From Plumapathes pennacea (taxonomy: Eukaryota; Cnidaria; Anthozoa; Antipatharia; Myriopathidae), in assembly GCA_964036295.1 (NCBI GenBank), contig OZ038463.1, forward strand, positions 20,261,069 to 20,325,068: DNA of 64,000 nt, in the 5' to 3' direction. Numbering within the stretch: position 1 is the first letter of the stretch; each line of letters opens with the position of its first letter. The notes under the pieces were generated by a model that made no database searches, was not told where the DNA came from, and was given only the letters and a program-made list of their open reading frames with translations. A program made the position numbers and the translations under genes. Positions 22,901 through 34,738 of the stretch are shown here, in pieces.

Positions 22901-23462
22901 AACACGTTTGATAATCGGTACATGTTAGTATAAGTAGCTAATTAGATCAATCTGTTCCTGTTTTCACTGATAGCTGCGACTCAGAGTTTTGCTTCATTTC
23001 ATTTCTCTTCTTTTGTCGGGAAAAAAATTAAAGGATCTCTTTTCAACCATCGACATGTTACCCTCAACTTTCGACATAGACCCTCGACCAAAAGGTAAAC
23101 TCTCCATTACATGCTAAATGGTTTGTTGATAAGATTTCGAGTTAAAAGCTTTGACTGTCAATTGAAAGAAAGAATTACATAAATTGAAAGAATTACATAA
23201 GACTCCTCATTTTCCATAAAAGTTACGTATGTTGTGTGATATGGAAAATCTGAGAACCGCGTAGCGATTTTTGTTTCCAAAAGTGTAATGTAGTTAATCC
23301 GTCTTTCTGTAGCCTATTGACTTCAAAATTGGGCTCCGATAAAGAAAAAAGTTGCATCTAACGGTCCAAGAAGCACGCTTGTTTAGCAAATAATAAAATT
23401 ATAGGCTGCTTTGTTTCTCGCGCACAGAGTTTGAATCATACATAAAAAGCCGATCTCCTCAC

Positions 23463-23600
23463 CTTGAAGATGTCGTCCCCCTTTCGTGATCCACTTCATT
23501 GTCTCTAAGGATTAAAAATATCTTCAGTGAGTAAAAGTATACTGTGGACGACTCAAAAGGATGAATATTTCTTAGCTTACCCTTCAGTTTGCTCCGACAT
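23463..23600 (-). CDS. candidate two-exon gene start, unidentified
   Basis: ATG TCG GAG CAA ACT GAA GG (23600-23581) ends in phase 2 at gtaagc. The next block, 23504-23463, follows an acceptor (aatccttag), is open in matching phase, and ends in phase 2 at gtgagg, giving MSEQTEGDNEVDHERGTTSSR. A CACGTGAC motif lies about 75 bases upstream of the ATG. No further exon was found towards lower coordinates and the sequence is short, so this may be chance. Confidence 0.25.
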
Positions 23601-23927
23601 CGTGCACCATGCGATGATGAAACGAAAGACAGGCGTAATGAGCGGTCACTGGCTTCTAATGCACGCATTAGTCACGTGATTTGGCCGTCAGTAGGCGAAA
23701 ATATAACCTGATTGGCCAGCTAGCAACAATGACGCTGGCCAACAGATATTCTCTTTTCGTGTGGGGCGAGTTTTTAAACCATTTTACCCATTAACATCTG
23801 TAACTAGCGGATAAATCAGACAAATCGTAGGTTTCTTTATCAGGCGAAAACCGAGAAAAAATCTTCAAAAATTCAGTAATTTGGTTTTGTTCTGATTAAA
23901 TTCCCAATTTTTGCGTTCCCCTTTCCA

Positions 23928-24232
23928 GATTCGGTTCCCAGTTCCCCGTTCGCAATTCCCGGTTCCCAGGTTCCCGGTTCCCAGGTTCCCGGTTCTCAGG
24001 TTCCCGGTTCCCAGGTTCCCGGTTCCCAGGTTCCCGGTTCCCAGGTTCCCGGTTCCCAGTTCCCGGTTCCCCGTTCCCGGTTCCCGGTTCCCGGTTCCTG
24101 GTTCCCAGGTTCCCGGTTCCCAGTTCCCGGTTCCCGGTTCCCCGTTCCCGGTTCCCGGTTCCCGGTTCCAGGTTCCTGGTTCCCGGTTCCCCGTTCCCGG
24201 TTCCCCGTTCCCGGTTCCCTGGCTCCCGGGTT
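23928..24232. repeat. GGTTCCC heptamer minisatellite
   Basis: About 300 bp of GGTTCCC and GGTTCCCA variants. On the minus strand this gives dozens of GGG runs spaced 4-5 bases apart (GGGAACCGGGAACC), a pattern able to form G-quadruplexes. The frames open across it on both strands are repeat translations, not genes. Confidence 0.95.
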
Positions 24233-25812
24233 GAAAATGAAGTTGCAGTGATTTTCTTTTGAATCTTTGCATAATTATTAATTAGCTATAGTACTTGGAA
24301 AAAATAAAATAAAAAAAGGGGGTTACGGTACTTGTTTCCGTGCTACATGGCTGTGGTTTAGACCTACTTTGCTATGTGACAACAATATGGAAAAAATATG
24401 AAAAAAGTGCCAGAAGGGAGAATGTAGTATTGTTATTGTGATAACACAACATCATTACTGTGAAGCGCCTAAAGTAGCAAAAAAATGAAAAATAAAAAGT
24501 AAAAAAATACATCAAGCTAATGAAATAATAAGCAATTTGTTCATTTTCACGCTTCCTGTGAAACACCTTGCAACACATCGTAACAGTGATTCAATGGGAA
24601 TATTTCAAAATTGAGCAGTGAAAATTTATTTAAATTCGGGTATATAATGGAGAGTCTTATTTTCTTAAAATATATGAAATAAAAAAGGGGGGTCACCGCA
24701 CTCGTTATAACGGCAACGTTTGCAGATTAGTCTCTACTGGTGTACTAGTGCCCAGGCCCCTGATTGATATGATGGCAACAAATACAGGGTTTCTATCGTT
24801 TTCAAAAAGGTTTTCTAGTTCGATTATGTACTAGAAAGCCTTAGGTGTATTTTCATGTCTCCTCTCTGCATTCAGTGTGAACAATTTATGGATTATTGCT
24901 TGTTTTGTATCATACGACCAGATTTTCAAAATGGCGGACATTGCTGACGCGAGCCATAACTAAAACCTCCTGCAAACTCAATCTGAGTTGTAAAAAATGA
25001 TGAAAAATACAACTCATTTGCATACAAAATAAAGGAAATTTCGTTCTTGAAAATTTGGTGGTCCTCAATGTCCACTGTCTCGAAAGTGTTATGCGCAGTA
25101 AAGATGCGCAATGCAAAACCAGGGAATCACCTTAAACATAGCCTGGCGCGCCATACTTTGGAGGCCACAACCCAACGCCTAATGGGAACCCTGTTGTGAC
25201 AAGAATGCAGGCTCTGGGGCTCCTCATAGCATATTGTAAAATTGTTGCTGCAAACCCAAACCGTGCAAACACATACTATACTTTGCCAAGATATTATTGA
25301 TGAGTAAACATCATTCATATGGAAGTTGTGATCAGATTTTGCTGCCTATTGCAAATGAAGTTTCTGTTCAAAAGTATCCGACCGCAACTCTTCGCGCTAT
25401 GTTCTGACAGGAGACTTCGTGATCTCTTGGTTCCGATATACCCACGCAGGGAGCGGTTTTAAGTTTTCCTGGTTCTAGGCCCATCATTCTGGTACAAGAA
25501 CTCCCTCTCCCCGAATATTGAGTTGACAGGAAAATGAAGTTATATATGATTGATCCAAATATTTCCTCTCGCGCTTGTTTGATGGAAGCGACCAGCTTCG
25601 CTCTCGGGTAACTGTTCGCTTCTCGGTACAAATAATATCCTCGGACAATTATCTGTACATTTCTCACCAAAAGTAGTTTATTGTTCATTTTGAAGGTTGG
25701 GCTCTACTCTACCGAGACTGCCACGGTCAATAGACGCGCTGAAGGCCTGGGGACATTTGTACTGTCATGGCGTCCAAAATTTCGAATCGAGCACAAGAAT
25801 CTTGATGGTTCG
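24233..25812. other. intergenic, upstream of DHODH
   Basis: Two related AT-rich segments with an AAATAAAAAAG-GGGG motif (24306 and 24675). An ATGGCGTCC at 25769 opens a 12-codon upstream frame that ends 13 bases before the proposed DHODH start. No other gene seen. Confidence 0.4.
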
Positions 25813-25815
25813 ATG
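25813..25815 (+). other. proposed DHODH start codon at exon edge
   Basis: ATG followed at once by gtgagtgaa. Splicing to 27537 gives [21 protein letters not shown], which aligns in length and character with the human N-terminus. The context is weak (T at -3). A different upstream exon is possible. Confidence 0.45.
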
Positions 25816-28800
25816 GTGAGTGAATTTAATTGTATGCGTTCCAAAATAAATCCTAGTCGGCTAAAGGTGGGTGCGTTTAACCAGGAGAAATCAGACAGAA
25901 GTTTCTTCTTTCTTCGAAATCCGCTGTCACCACGGTACTGTGAACGCGTGCTCCTATAAATTTCCAGCTGTTCATTTTTCTCGGTTGTTTTACATGCTTT
26001 TTTTTATACACATAATTTATTAAATAAGCATACTTTAGATTACATAAGTAAAGCCATAGCCGGAGGTTAAATCGCTTAGGACATATCTATAACCTTATAA
26101 GTTTTATGCAAGAACAACATATATAATTTAAGCTATTAAAACAAACATGCGGAAAATTAAGCAAAACTGAAAATTCTTATGATAATCATTCAACCGTAAT
26201 ATTTTTTACTCTTCCATATTACTATATTGGAAAACTCGGGTTTGGGGGCAAAGCTTATCATAAACAAGTTATTATCTAAAGGGGCTGTACACTGCAATTT
26301 CCCAGGCAAATTGTCTTGAAACTGTTGAAATTGTATTATTGCAGTTGCTGAGGTGAAATGTTACACTGTACAATGCAGTCTCAGCACCTTGCAATGATTT
26401 GTGCCAAAGAAAGCTGGGGAGAAGTCATGACTTGCACACCTGTGATTGATGCCAAGTTGAATGATTGCAATGAAGTGTGCATACGCTTTTTATTGCACGC
26501 AGGCAAGAATAATTTTTACAATAACACGTCAGTTTTTCGCTTTGTGATTGGCTAATTTTCATTATTAATAAGAGGACACAAATAAAATTGAGTGCTGACG
26601 ACAGTGATTTGGACGAAGAAGGTGAATTCAGTTTCAGTTTTACCTCAGTTCTTGCAAAAGCGACATTCAGCATTTGAAGTAGAGAACCAGAAGTGTTCAT
26701 AGAGATGAATTTCCTTTAGCTTTGTCTTGAAATTGTTGAGAAAACCGCAGCAGAAAAGCGTCTAGTTTCATTTCTTTCCAACTTCTTTGACAAAATTTTA
26801 TTTTGCACATGCAAAATGCTCACGTCAAACTGTCACTTTTTGGCCAATGAAATGTCTTGAATTTTAACCTCGACCAACTAGAAAGCGGGAAAAGTTGTGG
26901 ACAACATTTCAGTCAAATCGAACAAAATCGATCCAGTTTTCTTGTGTGTTTTCCCCATGTCGTCGCGTCATGCCTCGGCGAAGCGCGCCTCATGGATCCA
27001 CAACTTTTTGACAATATTATGACGCGTTTCATGATCGATAAGAGGACAGACACAAAAAACTGACGTCAATTTGTTAAATTCTGTTGCAAGATAAGTTGTT
27101 GGAGGGGTTACACTAGTCTGTACAATGGGCCGTGTTAAAAGTTGCTGCAATCATTGTGAAAAGTTCATGCACATAATGAACATAAAATTGTCACTGGCTT
27201 TATTTATCAGGACACAGTAAAGCAAAATAATATTGGCAGCTTGTCAAAGGGCAAGTGAATCATGTAGACATGATTCGTTAGCGTGATACATGTTTACATT
27301 GTAGTTCTTATGAGAAAGTTGTCAGGAAGATCTGCTAGCTACTGTATGCCCAGGTTAGCAGACACTGCTTCTGTTGTACCATGTTTGTATTCATGGTTCT
27401 GATATACAAGAAAAAAAACAAAAACAAAAAACAAAAAACAAAACAAAACAAGAACTTACTTATTCCATCTCAGTGGATAATATTAACAGTGCAGAGTATT
27501 TAATAACTGTTTCCATTTGTCATCTTGTTATTTTAGGCTGCACTTAATCAAAGAATCAGGAGAAGTCTCATCCGTCACGGTCTTGCTGTGATTGGTTGTA
27601 CTGGTCTGGCCTTTGGTTCATACTTTGCTATAAAAGGGAATGAACAGTTCTACAGTAATGTTCTCATGCCAACTGTCCGGCTATTGGACGCTGAGAGGGC
27701 CCATGTGCTTGCGGTGTGGTTGGCATCAAAGGGTTTAGTGCCACGAGACACAGATGGTGATTCAGATATATTAGTGAGTACGCTTGTTTTAAGTTCCTCA
27801 CCAACATGACAAACTTTACAATTAAATCATGTAATAAAATAGAGTACAGGGCTCAGTTGTTCAAGGGCGATTAGGTTTTTCCTACATTAATTCTAAACTT
27901 TTAGGCCATTTTTAAAGGCCTGAAAACAAGGCTTTGTCAGTATGTATTGAGCTACAATCATAGTCAAAAGTCTTTGGGACACTCCCCTGACGCACATCTG
28001 GAGCACAATGTAAATCTGTACAACCTATAGGGGGTCTTATATTTCTTGTTTTCTGATCCCTTCCGCTCCGCTCCCCTCCCCTCCATTCAGTGTTGGCCAG
28101 TGGTGCAGCTATAAGCTGAACCATGCTCAGTTACTCAACATTAAATTGTGGGTGGGTGGGGGGAGGAGGGGTGGGTTAGGAGGGGGCAAACTTGAAATCG
28201 TCCCAGCAATTTTGACCGTGATTGTAGAACAAGAGTTTTAGTCTTTGATTAACATTCTGGCTACAAGGTTTAGACAAAAAATTGTTTAATCCCGGATTAT
28301 TGTTATAGTTGAGCTTTGAACAACTGTGGGCTCTGTACAGTAAATATCATTCAGAATTTCTCTGCCATTTTTGATGCAATGCACACATTACTGTCAGAGC
28401 TTCATTCCATTTGTTGGTTATGGAGATGAGAGTCTTCTTGGGCGACTCAAATTCCTTTTTTGGAAGTGTAACCATTCACACCTGAGATCTTGATCAATTT
28501 GCAAATCCCTCATTAATCCCCTTATAGGTACACTGCACAGTTTGCAAATTACACAGTTTGGGGAAATTGGCATTTGACACCTGTAGCTACAGTTAATTGC
28601 TTGAAACTCACTGTACTGTTCACTGTATGATACTGTAAAATAATGAATGGTTGCAGGTTTGTTTTGCATATTTATTATACATATTGTAGATCAGGAATGG
28701 AATAGTTAAGGAACCTTCACTTCATCATCCTTCTTAAAAGTTTAATACTACAACCCACATTTATTGTGTCAGTACTGAGAATTTATTACTTTGTGTACTT

Positions 28801-29150
28801 TGTTTGAAATTCTTTTGTTTATATTTTTGGATGCAGAAAACCCAAGTGTTTGGCCTTCAGTTTCCCAACCCAGTTGGACTTGCAGCAGGGTTTGATAAGC
28901 ATGGTGAAGCAGTTGATGGCTTAATGAAGTTAGGCTTTGGGTTCGTGGAGATAGGAAGTGTGACTCCACAGCCACAAGCTGGTAATGAAAAGCCACGTGT
29001 ATTCAGACTCCAAGAGGACAGAGCTGTTATCAACAGGTACAGTAACTTGGACAAATATATACCCATACAACAACTGCATGGAATAAAGACAACAACACCA
29101 ATGTCAACAGCAACCACGGCAATACCACCAATGGCAATGGCAGCCATCGC

Positions 29151-29184
<34 letters not shown>

Positions 29185-32100
29185 GTTAACAACTACAACA
29201 AAGGCAATATTCAAAGTAGACATGGATTTGTTATACAAGATCAATACACTTTACAGTAGAAGGGAACAGTTTACAACCAGTCATAATGACAACAAGCAAT
29301 TATTAACTTAACTTTATTATACCACCTTGGGTATCTCAGTTTGCAAAATAGAGTAAGTGTATTAATAGTTATATCTTAGAATACTATGTACAAATATGAT
29401 AAAGATAAGTGCCTGCTGCTAAAATATTTTACTGTGATTTGAAATAAGCAAAATTACATTTTCATATACAATAAAAACCACCCATAAAAGTTGAGATACT
29501 TGGAAGAGTATTTTGCCAACCATTTCTGGCCACTAACCAACCATAAGCCGATGGCGTTACCAGCCACATATCGATTACGTACTACCAACCTTATGATTTA
29601 TTTGTCAGTGCTAATTGTTGTGCTAATTTTTTACTGCTTTCCTTTCCCTCCACAGGTATGGTTTCAACAGTGCTGGGCACTCAGTGGTCCAGAAACGATT
29701 GGAAGAACAATTCCTCCAGAGAGGCCATCCTGCGGGAATTCTTGGAATAAACCTTGGTAAAAACAAGTCCTCAGAGAATGCTGACTTAGACTATGTCAAG
29801 GGGGTGTTCTGCTTCAGCGGTTGGGGGGATTACCTGGTCGTCAATGTTTCATCTCCAAACACACCAGGATTAAGGTCATTACAAGGGCGAGAAAAACTTG
29901 CACAGCTTATTGATAAGGTAAGACATGGAAGTTGATGGTCAATAATGTAAGACCTCCAAATATCCCAGACAATGGGATACAAAAAATGCGATTGTTGCCT
30001 TGTGAGAACTGTTTGTCTCCGAGGGGACATCAAAATAAACCAATCAGAAAGCGTCAGTTTACTTCCCACGATATGCCCCTGCAACAAGTTTCTCCATCTG
30101 AACACATAAAAGGTATATGTCCCCGTGACATGTCCCCTTGTGTGTGCCAACCTGTACTTGGTCTTTACAAAGATGAGAGAGACTTGTACAGTATGTCGAT
30201 GATGTAAGGCAGCAGGTGATGAATTATCAACAAAATACAACTTGCTAAGTGAAGACAGCAAGTGGAGATAATATATTGGTCATGTGTAAGAATGCTAAAA
30301 CGTATTATATCACCCTGTCAATGTGGGGAAGACAAACGCTGTTAAAGAAGTTCATGCTGATGTTTTGAGCTCCAGCGAAGGCTAATGCTCAAAACGTTGA
30401 CCAGCTTAAACTTCAGTTTCTCACATCAACTTTTAGTCGATATATTATAACCTTTATCTCGACCACGAGGCAATCTGGAATTAGTTTTCACATTACTAGG
30501 GGGCCTGGTGTTGACCAAACTATGGCCACGTGGTAAAATAGTACTTTTTGTTTAGGTCGTTGAAGCGCGTGACAACATGCCGTCACACCTGAGACATCCT
30601 GTGCTGGTGAAGATTGCTCCTGATCTGACCACAGAAGATAAAGAGGACATAGCGTTTGTCGTCAATAGAAATAAGGTAAAAGCACTGGCCAGCAGATAAA
30701 GAGAGTGTTATAGCTTTTCAAGTGTTTTACATTGTTGTCAGTACCCAGGCTTATGGACTTGTAAAATGTAAAGGATTTGCTCTGATGATCGAACAAGATA
30801 ACTGGATTAGGCACAGGACTTACAGAAGTTTGATCTTTTGGTAAAATCATGCATACTGTAGCCTGTGGCGCATAGAAACGGGTTTCTATTGGGTCGCTTG
30901 GTCGTGCCACAAACACCAGTGACGTCAGCTCTTTCTTGTTTTCCTGCTTACATTTCTGCCTCAGAGGGGAGTGGATGGGCTTATTGTCACCAACACTACA
31001 GTCACCAGACCAGAAAGTTTGAAGAGTAAACACAGCGCCGAAACTGGGGGTCTGAGTGGCACGCCACTGCGTCAGTTGTCCACCCAGACCATCACAGACA
31101 TGTACAAACTTACGCATGGTAAGTAGTAAGACGTCCACGACTAAGACGAATTTGATTGATTCTTGAAAACGTTCAATTGATAGTGAGCTAAAATTGTGAC
31201 CACTATTCAAGTGAATTATTCCGTAACTATAAAGTGTTTTCATCAAGCGGTCACGCGACCGCAACACCCTCTAAAATAGCAGATACTGCTTTTTTTGGCT
31301 CCAGAAGTGAAAAGAGCTGCACATTCAAATCAGTCCAGATATCAATTTTTGATTGTCTAGGTTTAATTTTGGCGAAGTAGCCGCAATTTGTTTTTGGTAG
31401 ATTTAATATAGTTTTGTATGGAGCTACCATGTTGGTGCATCATGGTTGTACACTAACATGGCCGCCAATAACTCGAAACACGAACTGAAGCTGATTTGTG
31501 ACTCAGTTTGATTCTGTTTTACTCTAAATTAGCAGTGTAATGTTAACATGCTTCGGGAAGAAAAACGTTATAATTCACAAGCATCGATTTTAGGCGGCCA
31601 CAAGCGTGACACACGGCTTTGTTGTCACGGTGTTCAAACGTCCATAGTTCCCGATAGAAACTTTGTTTCGACCCAGATTTTTGCAATAATGTTTAACACA
31701 TTACTGTCTTTAAAATGTCATTGTATCAGGCTTGTTGGATGCGTAACTTCTGAGATGTCACGTGAAATAAATAAAATAAATAAATAAATATCGTTTATTT
31801 AAAGTCGAAGCATTAGGGAGTGGTTGCCCATTCTCCCGAGCCAGAGGCTCATGTTTCAAATGTCCGACACTCTATACAGTCATGTCAGTCACTCTATACA
31901 GTCATGTGTTCACGTAGAGCCGAGTACATGTTTTTATCTAAAATTTAAGTTAGAAATATGCGGTGAGAGATTTCAGACTTTTCTTTCGGTTTCAGGTGGA
32001 TGCAACTTTAAGTCTCATAACAAAATATGGAATAGAGTTGATTGAGTAATAAATGCTCAGACCACTTGAACGCTTTTCTTCTGTTAATTCTTAGCTGGGA

Positions 32101-33032
32101 AAGCAGACCCAATTTTTTGGGCTGTCACGCGTCTTATAATGGGTAAATAAAAGCCATTGCGCAACAAAGTCATCAAATTAAAACTTTTGTGTATCGAGGT
32201 GGTGTAAGTTGACATTCGAGTGTTAGACTTCGTTCGTAGGTCGAGGAGGAGTTCTAAGTTGCTTGTTGTATATTTACAGGTAGCTTGCCCATAGTAGGAG
32301 TCGGGGGCATTTCAAGTGGGAAAGATGCCTATGATAAGATCAGGGCTGGGGCCTCTCTGGTGCAACTGTACACAGCACTCATTTATGAGGGACCCCCGTT
32401 GGTCAAGAGAGTAAAAAGAGAACTCACTCAACTGTTAAGGTACTCGTAAATTCTACTATACACTGCATGTATTGGTCGACTCTGATGCGATAATTCAGGA
32501 GTTTCAGTATTTTTGAGTAGGCGGGGGCTTAGACAACTTCTCCGACACGAAGTGACAAAACTCTAATGGCTGGTTCACACGAGTAAAGCAAGTGCTAACG
32601 ACTGGTTCACGCGGTGAAACTTGTGAAGCAAGTGCAAACGCAAGCGCAGTAGAATGGAAAAATTTCCATTCTCTTGCACTTGATTTACCGTGTAAACTAG
32701 GGTTCGAGAGGGATGCTCAGCCGGAACATTTTTTAATATTTATTTTCGATGATCGGATGTGCGAACAGAAGAGCGCCTGTATGATGTATGATGGCTCTCT
32801 CGATGAGCATCCTGTTTTTAGCTTGGAGATATCAAATCTAATTGAGTCATCATTTAGCGTTAATTGTCACAAATTAATCATTTTGACGTTTTTTTTTTTT
32901 TGCTCTTTTCTTTTGTAAGGAAAGTGCGTTAGTTTGTGTATTTTTATTCTTTCTTCTATTTGGAATAATAGGGATGATGGTTTCAATTCTGTCGCTGAAG
33001 CTGTTGGTGCAGACCATAAGAAAGGCAGCTAG
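25813..33032 (+). CDS. DHODH: dihydroorotate dehydrogenase (quinone), mitochondrial
   Basis: Join 25813-25815 (proposed ATG), 27537-27773, 28837-29036, 29656-29917, 30556-30675, 30965-31118, 32280-32439, 32972-33032; all phases agree and total 398 aa, against 395 for human DHODH. It oxidizes dihydroorotate to orotate with FMN and ubiquinone at the inner mitochondrial membrane (pyrimidine synthesis). Order: basic N-terminus and hydrophobic helix ([14 protein letters not shown]), the quinone-tunnel helices ([14 protein letters not shown]), then the barrel: [46 protein letters not shown] with the class 2 catalytic Ser, VKIAPDLT with the conserved Lys, [19 protein letters not shown] and SLVQLYTAL. 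The exons from 27537 on are certain. The start codon is inferred: ATG lies directly against a gtgagtga donor. The residue run [11 protein letters not shown] before the catalytic loop is unusual. Confidence 0.95.
26975..27080 (+). repeat. dispersed repeat with GGATCCACA...TTTTTGACA block, copy 2
   Basis: Second copy of the family at 13190-13305, in DHODH intron 1 under the proposed start. It ends TGACGTCAATTTGTTAA. Confidence 0.6.
27951..28228. mobile_element. MITE, CTACAATC family, copy 2
   Basis: Left end CTACAATCATAGTCAAAAGT and right end the complement of CTACAATCACGGTCAAAATT; 278 bp, in a DHODH intron. Same family as 211-441. Confidence 0.65.
29148..29183. repeat. (ACA)n microsatellite in DHODH intron
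   Basis: About 12 ACA units. The frame across it merely extends the DHODH exon past its donor at 29037. Confidence 0.9.
31590..31765 (+). repeat. dispersed repeat, copy 2 (copy 1 at 10.67 kb)
   Basis: Same order of shared words as 10670-10835; located in the DHODH intron between exons ending 31118 and starting 32280, just before a SINE tail. Confidence 0.55.
31765..31871 (-). mobile_element. SINE, 5'-truncated copy
   Basis: Matches the 3' part of the full SINE at 52085-52362: the tail AATAAATATCGTTTATTTAA, then AAGTCGAAGCAT, GTGGTTGCCCATTC, CCGAGCCAGAGGCTC and ATGTCCGAC. The tRNA-like head is missing. Confidence 0.75.
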
Positions 33033-33164
33033 AGAACACCTTTTCGTCTCTTCGAGCCACAAAGCAGAAACCACAGAACTAAAGAACTCTCGGTACCTTC
33101 GCGGGTAGTCATCAGAAATTCGGACGAAGCTCCGTCTACCTCTAGCCCAGTTTTTCTGGAAGCT

Positions 33165-33597
<433 letters not shown>

Positions 33598-33599
33598 AA

Positions 33600-34421
33600 A
33601 GAAAGAAAAACTTATGTAGTGCTTGTGTATTTACCCTGGAGTGCTCGGTGCTGTGGATGTACTCGGGATGTAAACAAAAACATTATTTGAATTTAGTATA
33701 TTCCGTTGGGTGAAAAACTGTCAAATATTTTCTTACATTAGTTTCAACGATTTCTGGGTAGTATTCACATTGTGAAGTTATTACATGTGTACAAGATCAT
33801 TTGAAAAATGTAGCCGCTGTGTCTCTGAAAACAGTTTTCTCGTGCTGGAAAACTGTGGAGCATTCTGGAGCACTGTGCGGTTCCATTTACGTGACGCGAT
33901 GTCTTTCGCGCGCCATTCGGTTTTGCGTCGCGCTATTTTGCGCCGCTTTCAGTATCATAAGAGTCTGGAACAGGCTATCATTTTTTTCAGCTGGCAAGCT
34001 TGCTGCCCATACAGTAGCACAATATCCGGGTCGTTTACAACCCTCTGCAAGGCCGGCTCGAGGACTATGTTCACTTTTGTTCTTACATTTTAAATTACGC
34101 TGTTGTCTTTGTGGAGTTGTTTGCAAGGCCGCTTTTGCTTCTGAAACTTTCGATCCGCTTGCATAAAGGTAATGGTTTATTATTAGTTACTCTCCAGGGA
34201 GAACTAATTGTATTTATTACAATAATTTACAATAGTTTCCAGTGCAATTACATCTTTAATAGTAATAGTAATAAGTGACAATAATAACGACAAAAATAGC
34301 AGTAGCAGTAATAACAATAATATCAAGACTGGCCTTAGTGACTAGGTTCTAATTTCTAACTTTACGGCCTTTTAAAATTCACTATGCGTTGTTGTGAGTT
34401 CAGTTGTCTGCTGTGCCCGTT
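33600..34421. other. intergenic between DHODH and the CCDC82-like gene
   Basis: Open frames at 33785-34166 have no motif, splice support or recognizable family; an AATAAA at 33594 could serve a transcript from upstream. Nothing else supported. Confidence 0.35.
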
Positions 34422-34556
34422 TTACTTCTGATACTTCTCTGTCATAGCATCGTTTCGTGGCAGCAATTTCTGACCTCTGTCTTTTCGAAGTCTTTGTACT
34501 TCTCGTCTTTGTTCAAGACGGACTTTCCGCTCTTTGATTGTTTTAGGTTTACGCAT
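34422..34556 (-). CDS. small basic open frame, unidentified
   Basis: 44 codons from ATG to TAA: MRKPKTIKERKVRLEQRREV then QRLRKDRGQK, strongly basic and helical, resembling a nucleic-acid-binding or coiled-coil segment. It is just upstream of the CCDC82-like gene on the opposite strand. It could be a micropeptide, an exon of a lost gene or chance. Confidence 0.25.
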   Translation of the reverse strand: MRKPKTIKERKVRLEQRREVQRLRKDRGQKLLPRNDAMTEKYQK

Positions 34557-34738
34557 TGCCCTGTCATACCCCCTTCGTTTTAGAAAACGGGTGTTCGTTC
34601 AGTTTGACAGTTTCAGAATTTGAGCGACAGTCGTTCAAATCTGTTCTGACTTTGACTAGAAGATACTTTGACTCGATTTTTATACCACAGCAAACATCGT
34701 CCTCTGTTTTTCTAAGGGTCTCTATTTACAGTTAATTT

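Noticed and set aside
23865..24272. 135-residue GTGNREPGT-repeat protein on the minus strand and its plus-strand counterpart
   Set aside because: Translation of the GGTTCCC minisatellite; open on both strands, no flanking splice or start support.
30662..31267. 201-residue open frame on the minus strand
   Set aside because: It runs antisense across the DHODH exon 30965-31118 and its flanking introns; shadow of the real gene.
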